This document shows positions 18,760 to 26,350 of a stretch of 64,000 bases of DNA, in pieces; position 1 is the stretch's first letter; the number at the start of each line of letters is the position of its first letter. Origin of the DNA: Pontibacterium granulatum (GTDB lineage Bacteria > Pseudomonadota > Gammaproteobacteria > Pseudomonadales > Balneatricaceae); the NCBI RefSeq assembly GCF_029961155.1, contig NZ_JASBRH010000005.1, positions 124,001 through 188,000 of the forward strand, written 5' to 3'. A program made the position numbers and the translations under genes. The notes beneath the pieces were generated by a model that worked only from the letters and a program-made list of their open reading frames with translations, ran no database searches and was not told the DNA's origin.

Positions 18760-18866
18760 GGACCAAACAATGATATTTGATGGTGCCAGTTTAGGTGTTT
18801 GATATTAAAGGAAATAATATCATCGTTGGTGCCAAATCGAGGCGTTTTAAGCGGTTCTTTTGGTCC
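18760..18866. repeat. nested inverted-repeat element in a 514-base gene-free gap
   Basis: Within the gap 18417-18930 three nested features stand out. GGACCAAA (18760-18767) pairs with TTTGGTCC (18859-18866). ATGATATT (18770-18777) pairs with AATATCAT (18816-18823). GATATTA/TAATATC (18801-18821) forms a smaller stem. GGTGCCA occurs twice as a direct repeat. No gene is seen in the gap. It could be an operator region for the downstream minus-strand genes, a small mobile palindrome or an RNA. Confidence 0.4.
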
Positions 18867-18930
18867 AGATTGATAGAGTTAAAATGCCGGCCTGTAGCGC
18901 TAAACATAATGCTTCAGGTCGGCGAATAGG

Positions 18931-19578
18931 TTAACTGTCTGAAGTAAGTGCATTAACGGCTGAAGGACGTGCTCGCATACGCAACAAGTAGTCCATTAGC
19001 ACTGAGTTGTTTGGCATCAGACTGGTCGCATTCGGAGTACCTGACAGGTAGTCGAGCATCGGGGTGAGGATCGCATCTGCATATGTGTATTCACTACCGC
19101 ATATAAAATCATTATCGCCCAATTGTTTCTCTACGATGCTAAGCATTCTGGCAACCTCTGGTTCCGCTTCGGTCACCTTATCCAAGCGTACCTGGCCTTC
19201 AGGGCCTTTGGGGAAAGCGAACTCCAACAGGTATTGGCGTACGATCGCCTTATCAACATAAATCGACAGAGCTGCGGCCCATTCATCTACCTCGGCACGC
19301 TGGTAAATATCGGTCGGTTGCAGCGCTGGGCCGTCGAATGTGGCATCCAGATAACGGCAGATCGTTGCAGTCTCAAATACAGATCGTTCGCCATGAATTA
19401 GGGCCGGAATCTTACCGAAAGGGTGGTACTGCAGGTGTGTTTCGTCATTCAGGCTGAGCGGTTGCCCGTCAATTTCGAACTTGGTTTCATAACTGATGCC
19501 TTTCTCTTCGCAACAGAGCATCACTGAACGAACAAAACTGCTGAATGTGGGGCCGAGTATATGAACTTTCGCAGACAT
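18931..19578 (-). CDS. glutathione S-transferase family protein
   Basis: A 215-residue cytosolic GST. The N-terminal thioredoxin-like domain (residues 1-80) includes SSFVRSVMLCCEEKG, the cis-Pro segment GKIPALIHG and the glutathione-contact motif FETATICRYLD. The all-helical C-terminal domain follows, with the capping-box-like YTYADAILTPMLDYL. AAAGGA precedes the start. It is divergent from a TetR gene across an operator, so it is probably repressed by that protein and induced by an electrophile or drug (inference). Confidence 0.9.
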   Translation of the reverse strand: MSAKVHILGPTFSSFVRSVMLCCEEKGISYETKFEIDGQPLSLNDETHLQYHPFGKIPALIHGERSVFETATICRYLDATFDGPALQPTDIYQRAEVDEWAAALSIYVDKAIVRQYLLEFAFPKGPEGQVRLDKVTEAEPEVARMLSIVEKQLGDNDFICGSEYTYADAILTPMLDYLSGTPNATSLMPNNSVLMDYLLRMRARPSAVNALTSDS

Positions 19579-19628
19579 GATTACAGATCCTTTTCTGTAG
19601 TGGGTTACCTATCATGCTAGCCAGTACC

Positions 19629-19652
19629 ACAATATGTTAAAGAACATATTGT
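19629..19652. promoter_or_regulatory. palindromic operator between gst and tetR
   Basis: ACAATATGTT (19629-19638) and AACATATTGT (19643-19652) form a perfect 10-bp inverted repeat around four bases. It lies in the 123-base region between the divergent GST and TetR genes, as expected of a TetR dimer-pair site repressing both genes. Confidence 0.7.
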
Positions 19653-19701
19653 AGGGTTCGGGTAAGATCGAACTATTCGGTATTGATTGAGAGATGTTCC
19701 C

Positions 19702-20262
19702 ATGCCTTGGAGTCCTGAACAGAAAAAGCATACCCGCGAACGTATACTTGCCAGTGCGGCGAAGCTGTTTACTCAACAGGGTTTTGATCATGTAGGTATC
19801 AACGAGGTTATGGCTGATGCGGGGCTGACCCGTGGGGCATTCTATGCGCATTTCTCGTCCAAGGCTGAACTCTATGCCGAATCCATTACGACTGCAGCCC
19901 GCCTTGCGCACAGCGAAGCACTCGCACAAATGGATGAACGTTTTGATATTGAAAAGGTCGTTCGAGGGTATCTGGGCGAGGCCCACCGGTGCGGTGAGAT
20001 AATCAACTGTCCGCTGGCCTTGCTGATCACTGACATTGGTCAGCGGGATGTGGAGGTGCGTGATACCTATACACAGGTATTTAAGGGGGTTGTAGGACTG
20101 ATTGAAGACAGCGCCGCTCTTGGAACAGACCAGGGTGATGCTTTACGTAAAGCGGTACTGATGATAGGGGGTATGGCGATCTCCAGAGCGATCAGCGATG
20201 AAGAACTCGCTACACAGCTGCTGGAAGCGTGCAGGGAGGGCGTTTTACCTGACTCTGTTTAG
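19702..20262 (+). CDS. TetR/AcrR family transcriptional regulator
   Basis: A 186-residue repressor. The N-terminal helix-turn-helix spans residues 5-55 (RERILASAAKLFTQQGFDHV, then NEVMADAGLTRGAFYAHFSSKAELY). The C-terminal ligand domain is helical and contains Cys residues (HRCGEIINC) in the region where many NemR/AcrR-like proteins sense electrophiles. An upstream TTG in frame is less likely than this ATG. It is divergent from the GST gene and probably binds the palindrome between them. Confidence 0.92.
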   Translation: MPWSPEQKKHTRERILASAAKLFTQQGFDHVGINEVMADAGLTRGAFYAHFSSKAELYAESITTAARLAHSEALAQMDERFDIEKVVRGYLGEAHRCGEIINCPLALLITDIGQRDVEVRDTYTQVFKGVVGLIEDSAALGTDQGDALRKAVLMIGGMAISRAISDEELATQLLEACREGVLPDSV

Positions 20263-20312
20263 AGTGAAAGTAACCACCCTACGCTGATGCAGCCGGGTGG
20301 TTCATGGGGGAA

Positions 20313-22046
20313 TTAACGCCGACGGGCCAACAGCTTCAGGATCTCTTTAAAAACGCTGTTTTCCAGCGTTTCAGGCAGATCCAAAGCGAGGTTATGGCGG
20401 TAGTACGGGCTGAGGTCGAGGCCAAAGCCAAGCGCGTATAGCTCAATATCACCGCGTGCTTCCAGCATCGATGCAACCTGCTTCAGGTGGTTATCGAGAT
20501 AGTCCTGTTCGTTGGCCTGGTTGGTAGCCGTTTCCATCGGGCAACCATCAGATAATACAATCAGAATGCGTCGTTCCTCAGGTCTGCCTACCATGCGGTC
20601 CGCAGCCCAAAGCAGTGCTTCACCGTCGATACCTTCCTTGAAAATATCGGGCTTCAACATGGCGCTGATATTCTTGCGAGCATGACGCATAGGCGTATCG
20701 GCATCCTTGTAAACGATGTGTTCAAGGGATGTCAGACGACCAGGGTTAGGCTTGCGTCCTTCGCCAATCCAGCGTTTAAACAGTTTGCCGCCTTGCCAAT
20801 AACGGGTGGTGAATCCGAGGATCTCTGTGCTGGCACCGGCTTTCTCCAGGGCACGACACATAATCTCGATCAGTGTTGCCACCTGACCGATATGCTCCTT
20901 CATCGAGCCGGAGTTATCCATCAGGAAGGTGACCATGCAGTTGTTGTGCGGTTGGTAACGCTCCTTGCGGAACAGCTGACGGAAATCAGGCGAGGTGACC
21001 AGCTTGTTCAGACGGCGCGCGTCGAGATAGCCTTCTTCCTCGCCGAAGTTCCAGCCGTCCAGTTCCGGCGCCGAAAGAATCATGGCGAGGTCTCGAGCGA
21101 GGCGGGGCACGTTTACTCCCTGACCCCGGATCAGTTCATCCAGCTGAACACGCAGTTTCTTGCGCAGGAACTCAGGTACCAGTTTCTCAGCTTCGATTAC
21201 ACGGTCATTTTCCGTGGAATAGATCTGATAGCTTTCCAGTGCATCAAGGAGATCGCGGTAACGATCGCGGTGGCTTTGCGTCGCCTGACCCGGCATTTCA
21301 CCGTTCTGGTCGCTGTCCGGATAGAGGATCAGACCGAAGTTACGCACCGCTTCATCGGCTTTAGATTCGCTGCCGTCAACGTCATCTGCATCGTCTAGTT
21401 GGGTGACCAGCTCGTCGATCACCTGGATCAACTCATGGGCACTTTCGCCAAACTTAACCTGGTCATGAACGTTACGTTTCATGCCGACCAACGCACCACC
21501 GATGTGCGGTGCCAGCATCATGCGATGAGGCTCTATCAGACCCTCCGTCGCTTCGTTTACCGGCTGTCCGGACAGGCGAGACCACACTACTTGGGCAACG
21601 GTATATACCAGCAGGCCAACGTGGTTTTCGGTCATATTGGATGCACAGAACTCTGCACACCAGGCTTTGTAGCGATAATCCAGGTTCTTCTTTGCGCCCG
21701 GGTATTTGTCTTCAACCAGGGTCTCAACGCGCAGTTGCTCCAGCAACTCGAACAGAAGCTGACCGACGGCGGATTCAGGCATCATCTGTTGATGAAGATC
21801 CCGGTCGCTGTGTTGCAGGCGCAGGGCGATACCATCGGCAGCACCGCGGAAAGAGGTGAAGTCGTCTTTCGCCAGGTCGGGTTTCAGGTGTGGTGCACGG
21901 ATACCGGACGGGCGACCGTTGATCTCTGGGCGACGGCCGCGATACGCAAATTGACGCTCGCCGGAGAGGGCACGAATAGACGCGCCGCACAGCTCCTCTA
22001 CCTGCTGCTGTAAGCGTTCCTGCCGAGGGTTGTTGTTATTGGCCAT
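20313..22046 (-). CDS. cobT: CobT-like cobaltochelatase subunit (VWA protein)
   Basis: A 577-residue CobT homologue. CobT works with the AAA+ ATPase CobS and the chelatase CobN in aerobic cobalt insertion into hydrogenobyrinic acid a,c-diamide. The N-terminal CobT domain is followed by a short acidic linker (LDDADDVDGSESKADE, near residue 240) and a C-terminal VWA domain with the MIDAS motif DNSGSM and a second SDG. It is a little shorter than well-studied CobT proteins, mainly in the linker. The start overlaps the end of cobS by 11 bases, so the two are translationally coupled. No cobN is in this window. Confidence 0.9.
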   Translation of the reverse strand: MANNNNPRQERLQQQVEELCGASIRALSGERQFAYRGRRPEINGRPSGIRAPHLKPDLAKDDFTSFRGAADGIALRLQHSDRDLHQQMMPESAVGQLLFELLEQLRVETLVEDKYPGAKKNLDYRYKAWCAEFCASNMTENHVGLLVYTVAQVVWSRLSGQPVNEATEGLIEPHRMMLAPHIGGALVGMKRNVHDQVKFGESAHELIQVIDELVTQLDDADDVDGSESKADEAVRNFGLILYPDSDQNGEMPGQATQSHRDRYRDLLDALESYQIYSTENDRVIEAEKLVPEFLRKKLRVQLDELIRGQGVNVPRLARDLAMILSAPELDGWNFGEEEGYLDARRLNKLVTSPDFRQLFRKERYQPHNNCMVTFLMDNSGSMKEHIGQVATLIEIMCRALEKAGASTEILGFTTRYWQGGKLFKRWIGEGRKPNPGRLTSLEHIVYKDADTPMRHARKNISAMLKPDIFKEGIDGEALLWAADRMVGRPEERRILIVLSDGCPMETATNQANEQDYLDNHLKQVASMLEARGDIELYALGFGLDLSPYYRHNLALDLPETLENSVFKEILKLLARRR

Positions 22047-23031
22047 CTGCCATTACTCCAGCTGCCTGATGGGCCCAGGATTCGCTGAGCTCTTCATCAA
22101 AACAACGCTGGAAGAACTCCGCGATCATTGGACGCTCCACTTCATCACACTTGTTGAGGAAGGAGAGGCGGAAGGCGATCGCAGGATCACGGAAGATCTC
22201 AATGTTTTCCGCCCAGGAGATCACAGTACGTGGAGACATGAGGGTAGAGATATCACCGGCAGCGAAGCTGTTGCGGGTCATATCTGCGACGGCAATCATG
22301 GAGCGAACCAGTTCGCTGCCGGACGCGTTATTCAGGCTCGGCACCCGTGCCTGGACGATCTTCACTTCGTCATCGGTCGGCAGGTAGTTCAGGGTGGTCA
22401 CGATGTTCCAGCGGTCCATCTGCGCCTGGTTCACCATCTGCGTGCCGTGGTACAGGCCGGTGCTGTTACCCAGGCCGATGGTATTGGAGGTGGCAAACAG
22501 GCGGAAGTGGGCGTGAGGGTGGATCACTTCGTTCTGGTCGAGCAACGTGAACTTGCCGTCACGCTCTAGAATACGCTGGATCACAAACATCACATCCGGA
22601 CGGCCCGCATCGAACTCATCGAAGATAAGCGCGGTAGGACGACGCAGCGCCCAAGGTACAATACCTTCCTGAAACTCGGTGACCTGTTTGCCGTCACGCA
22701 GAACGATGGTGTCTTTACCGACCAGATCAAGACGGCTGATGTGGCCGTCCAGGTTGATACGCACACACGGCCAGTTCAAGCGTGCCGCGACCTGTTCGAT
22801 GTGGGTAGACTTACCGGTACCATGCAGACCTTGTACCATTACACGGCGATCGCGGCAGAAGCCGGCTAAGATCGCCAGAGTTACTTCAGGATTAAACTGA
22901 TAGGCCGAATCGATCTCTGGTACGTGGTCGTCGCGTTGGCTGAACGCGGGTACTTTGAGATCGGTATCAATACCAAACACGTCGCGCACGGAGATCATGA
23001 TATCCGGCTGGTCTACCTTAATATCGGACAT
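22036..23031 (-). CDS. cobS: CobS-like cobaltochelatase AAA+ subunit
   Basis: A 331-residue AAA+ ATPase. The N-terminal family motif VRDVFGIDTDLKVPAFSQ is followed by Walker A in GLHGTGKST, Walker B in ALIFDEFDAG and sensor-1 in FATSNTIGLG. These segments, including HISRLDLVGKD and GIVPWALRRP, are characteristic of CobS. It precedes and overlaps cobT. No cobalamin synthesis gene lies nearby; the adjacent gene upstream is a TauE/SafE permease, so the cluster could instead serve another metal-insertion or remodelling task. Confidence 0.93.
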   Translation of the reverse strand: MSDIKVDQPDIMISVRDVFGIDTDLKVPAFSQRDDHVPEIDSAYQFNPEVTLAILAGFCRDRRVMVQGLHGTGKSTHIEQVAARLNWPCVRINLDGHISRLDLVGKDTIVLRDGKQVTEFQEGIVPWALRRPTALIFDEFDAGRPDVMFVIQRILERDGKFTLLDQNEVIHPHAHFRLFATSNTIGLGNSTGLYHGTQMVNQAQMDRWNIVTTLNYLPTDDEVKIVQARVPSLNNASGSELVRSMIAVADMTRNSFAAGDISTLMSPRTVISWAENIEIFRDPAIAFRLSFLNKCDEVERPMIAEFFQRCFDEELSESWAHQAAGVMADGQ

Positions 23032-23230
23032 AGAGCTGTAATCCTGTTAAATCTTATTGTTGTTTTCAGTGTATGGGATGGCCAATCGATGCAACTGAGC
23101 CAGTTTCGCGCTTTCGTTATGGCCAGATGTTGTCGTTATGATTGCATGTAGCAGCGGGCTTCGACCGCGACAATTCTGAGAGGCATAAACAGTCGCCCTC
23201 GGAGCGGGCTGCTACAACGTATTCACACAA

Positions 23231-23977
23231 TTACAGGTTCTTCAGAATCAGACTGATACCGATCAGAATCAGCAGGAAAAACGCAAACCGTCGCATATTG
23301 TTGTTGCTGAGCGGAGGCGGGTATTTCTTCCCAATCCAGGTAAAGATCGTCACCATCGGGATACACAGCACAGAGAAGATTCCCATCTCGATTGTCAGTC
23401 CACCCTGTGCGCCCACCATACCGGTGCGCATCACGGCGCAGAGCAGGAAGATTGTGACCAGACAGAGGCGAATGGTCTTCAGCTCGAATGGTTGGCGGTA
23501 GAACAGATACACCAGCGGGGGGCCAGCCATGCTAAATAGACCGGCCATCACGCCCGCAGCACCTCCTGACGCACCGAAGGTGATCGGTGAGGAGGGGTGC
23601 GCTAGCGGATCGGGCTTGAGCATGATCATCAGACCCGCACCGATAATGGATCCCCCCAGAAGGAGCTGCAGCACATGATTGAATTCGGTGCTCATATAAT
23701 CTAGCAGCAATAGACCTAACAGAATCGCTGGAAACATGCCCGCGCAGGTGAACATCACGCGTTTTATGTCTAATGCGTCAACGTTTCCCTTTACCGCAAC
23801 CAGACCATTCACGAAGGTTACCGCGCTGATTACAACCGATGTGAAGGCAATCGGAACCAGGTCGAATGTCGTTACGGTCCCCATAACGATCATACCCAAC
23901 GCAAATCCGGTAACGGTTTGAACGTAGGTGGCGAACGCAATAATTGCGATAAAGGGGATGAGAGTCTGGATTTCCAT
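23231..23977 (-). CDS. TauE/SafE family permease, copy 2
   Basis: A 248-residue, roughly eight-helix permease closely related to the one at 16475-17218 over its whole length. Shared segments include QTVTGFALGMIVMG, IMLKPDPL, GLFSMAGPPLVYLFYRQPF and the C-terminal NNMRRFAFFLLILIGISL. It may export sulfite or another organosulfur anion. The ribosome-binding site is weak to my eye. It lies downstream of the SulP gene on the same strand, separated by a hairpin, and about 200 bases upstream of cobS. Confidence 0.88.
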   Translation of the reverse strand: MEIQTLIPFIAIIAFATYVQTVTGFALGMIVMGTVTTFDLVPIAFTSVVISAVTFVNGLVAVKGNVDALDIKRVMFTCAGMFPAILLGLLLLDYMSTEFNHVLQLLLGGSIIGAGLMIMLKPDPLAHPSSPITFGASGGAAGVMAGLFSMAGPPLVYLFYRQPFELKTIRLCLVTIFLLCAVMRTGMVGAQGGLTIEMGIFSVLCIPMVTIFTWIGKKYPPPLSNNNMRRFAFFLLILIGISLILKNL

Positions 23978-24087
23978 CGTGGAGGTAGCCTTCTATACAA
24001 ACATTGCCCTTGGGAAGGAGACGCCCTCGGGGAATGCAATATAGAAGGTTCCATGACTGGGATCGCGGTCCAGATTAGACCTTAGAG

Positions 24088-24115
24088 TGGGGCCAGATAT
24101 AAGGATCTGGCCCCA
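24088..24115 (-). terminator. strong hairpin after the SulP gene
   Basis: TGGGGCCAGAT and ATCTGGCCCCA form a perfect 11-bp stem with a 6-base loop, 9 bases after the SulP stop on the minus strand. There is no clear T-run, so it may terminate with Rho or act as an mRNA 3' end stabiliser. Confidence 0.65.
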
Positions 24116-24123
24116 GAGAGAGG

Positions 24124-25878
24124 TTATTGGCTACTGCATTCCTTGAAGATACGGCTTTGGCAGCTTTGGCAGCGCTCTGCATCCAGGCGCTGATAGATAA
24201 ACTTGATTGCATCTCCTTTGGATTGGAAAAACGCATCCGTACCGATAGCCTCAAGGTATTCTTCCCGGTGAAGGTAGTTATCAACTTGTGACTTAAGGTT
24301 GCTGAGGTATAGGCGCCCGCCGGAGTCCGCACGACGTTCGGTTTCGTGCTTCAGCATCTCTGCACCTGCAATATCGATGTGGTTCATGCCGTTGCCGATG
24401 ATCAACACATTAGGTGCGTTGATGCGTTCCAGATAATCCTTAACGTAATTGACGGCACCGAAAAACAGAGATCCTTCGATGCGAATAATCTTAAGCTGCG
24501 GGCAACCGGAGTATGGGGTCTCTCGCGCTGCTGGGAGTTCGTCAAAAAACGGCTTGCCATCTTTGAGCGTAGGGAAAAGCTCCACGATGCGAGGCTGAGA
24601 GGTGCGCTTCAGGTAGAACACCAGCGAGAGAATCACGCCGATATAAATCGCAAACTCCAGTGCCATCACCAGTGTTGCGCTAAAGGTAACGAACAGTACG
24701 GCGAATTCAGATCGACCAGCACGGAAAATGCTGTGGATGTGGTGCATGTCGATAAGGTTGTAGGCAACGATGAGCAACAGGCCCGCCATGCTTGGAATTG
24801 GGATGTACGCTGTCAGCTCAGAAAAAACCAACACGATCACGGCTAATGAGATTGCTGCGATAACGCCGGCGAGTGGGGTTTTTGCACCTGAGGTGTAGTT
24901 CACTCCCGTGCGGGTAAATGAGCCTGACGATGCGTATGCTGAAAACATAGAGCCGATGATGTTGGACAGTGCCTGACCGTAAAATTCCTGGTTGCCGTCG
25001 ATGGTCTGGCGCGAGCGTGTCGCGACCGAGCGTGCAATCGATACTGCTTCAACCAATCCCAACAAACCGATGGCCATTGCCCCCGGAGCGAGGTCAGAAA
25101 ACAGATCGGGTGTAATGCCGGGAAGATTAAACGAAGGCATGGATGACGGAATCTGGCCTACCAGTCGGATGCCTTTCTCATCGGCATCTAGCCACCAAAC
25201 GTATGCGCTGCCCGCAACCATGGCGATCAGCATATTCGGCCAGCGGGGCAGAAATGTCTTGAAAACTATACACACAGCAACCGTCAGTACGGCCACGGAT
25301 ACCGCGTAGAAGTTGGTATCGTGGGCGGCTGCGAAAACACCTTGCCAGGTTGAGATAAACGACCCAGAACTCTCAATTGAAATACCCAGAATGTTCTTAA
25401 CCTGGCTGGATGCGATCACAATGGCTGCGCCTGAAGTGAATCCCACGACCACTGAATGGGAGACAAAGTTAACCAGAGTGCCAAATCGGAACAGAGCAAG
25501 TAACAGCTGGAAAAGACCGGCCATCAAAGTAAGCGTTAGCGCCAGGCTGATGTATTCATCAGAGCCCACTTCGGCAAGCGGGCTTACGGTTGTCAGCACA
25601 ACGATGGACAGCGCTGCAGTTGGTCCGGAAATAAGGTGCCATGATGAGCCAAACAGGGCGGCGACGATGGCCGGTATGATTGCGGCGTATAGCCCGTATT
25701 CAGGCGGCAGGCCCGCTATCAACGCGTATGCAACACCTTGAGGCAGCACGATGACGGCATTGGTTAAACCCGCAAAAAAATCATCTCGTGCTTTGTTGAG
25801 CGTGAGGGTCCTCATCCAGATCAGAAAAGGAAACAGACGTGTAAGGCCTGACTGTTTGCTTGCCGAGGAACTGCTCAT
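24124..25878 (-). CDS. SulP family anion transporter with STAS domain
   Basis: A 584-residue SulP permease, probably exchanging or importing sulfate, bicarbonate or dicarboxylate. The membrane domain (residues 30-420) holds the signature ITNAVIVLPQGVAYALIAGLPPEYGLYA as two blocks, plus the SAYASSGSFTRTGVN motif. A C-terminal STAS domain (about 445-550) has NVLIIGNGMNHIDIAGAEML. A short extra tail after the STAS domain contains closely spaced cysteines (CQSCQS and KEC), unusual for the family. AAGGGATC precedes the start. The substrate cannot be decided from sequence. Confidence 0.9.
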   Translation of the reverse strand: MSSSSASKQSGLTRLFPFLIWMRTLTLNKARDDFFAGLTNAVIVLPQGVAYALIAGLPPEYGLYAAIIPAIVAALFGSSWHLISGPTAALSIVVLTTVSPLAEVGSDEYISLALTLTLMAGLFQLLLALFRFGTLVNFVSHSVVVGFTSGAAIVIASSQVKNILGISIESSGSFISTWQGVFAAAHDTNFYAVSVAVLTVAVCIVFKTFLPRWPNMLIAMVAGSAYVWWLDADEKGIRLVGQIPSSMPSFNLPGITPDLFSDLAPGAMAIGLLGLVEAVSIARSVATRSRQTIDGNQEFYGQALSNIIGSMFSAYASSGSFTRTGVNYTSGAKTPLAGVIAAISLAVIVLVFSELTAYIPIPSMAGLLLIVAYNLIDMHHIHSIFRAGRSEFAVLFVTFSATLVMALEFAIYIGVILSLVFYLKRTSQPRIVELFPTLKDGKPFFDELPAARETPYSGCPQLKIIRIEGSLFFGAVNYVKDYLERINAPNVLIIGNGMNHIDIAGAEMLKHETERRADSGGRLYLSNLKSQVDNYLHREEYLEAIGTDAFFQSKGDAIKFIYQRLDAERCQSCQSRIFKECSSQ

Positions 25879-26081
25879 AGATCGATCCCTTAATTGCCTA
25901 AAAATGTTGTTTAAAGCAACTTAGCGCCAGTGGTTTGGCGTGCCTAGGACCAGATATCTATGAAATTTAAGACCACCGTGCGTTTCCTATCAGGTGCGTA
26001 AGGATGACAATAGGGCTGATGAACGTTGTGTTTACTCCATCAATAACGTTGGAATTTTTTGTATTGAGAGGTACTTCCACG

Positions 26082-26298
26082 TTAAGAGGGTGTTGTAAAA
26101 CGGAATGAACGCAGCTGAGACAAGGCAAAAAGCTGCGACAACGTACACGGCAACGTATTTTAGGACTGTTTGTAGGGCAGCGTTCACGCTGCCGGCAGTC
26201 TGAAGGACTGCCCTACAATATGTAGGTGTAAATGAGCATTTTGAGGAGATTTTAAACGCCGTATCAGCAAGCGCAGTCGTTTTACAACACCCTCTTAA
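26082..26298. mobile_element. MITE-like element 1
   Basis: Perfect 21-bp terminal inverted repeats (26082-26102 and 26278-26298; outer bases TTAAGAGGGTGTTGTAAAAC) bound a 217-bp non-coding element. Its right arm contains GTAAATGAGCATTTTG and CAAGCGCAGTCG; the reverse complements of these occur in the element at 37221-37383. Element 1 also carries a nested TGTAGGGCAG palindrome. It has no transposase, so it would depend on one elsewhere. No convincing target duplication is seen. The rest of the gap 25879-26350 holds no gene. Confidence 0.7.
26171..26217. repeat. TGTAGGGCAG palindromic repeat, copy 1 (inside MITE-like element 1)
   Basis: A 47-bp palindrome-rich unit beginning TGTAGGGCAG and ending CTGCCCTACA, with an internal GCAGCGTTCACGCTGC stem. 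A close relative lies at 32226-32271. Its position inside the element suggests a nested insertion or a composite repeat. Confidence 0.7.
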
Positions 26299-26350
26299 GC
26301 GTGCCGGAACTTATGACGGATTTCGCAACAGATACGGTAATGTAGGCACA

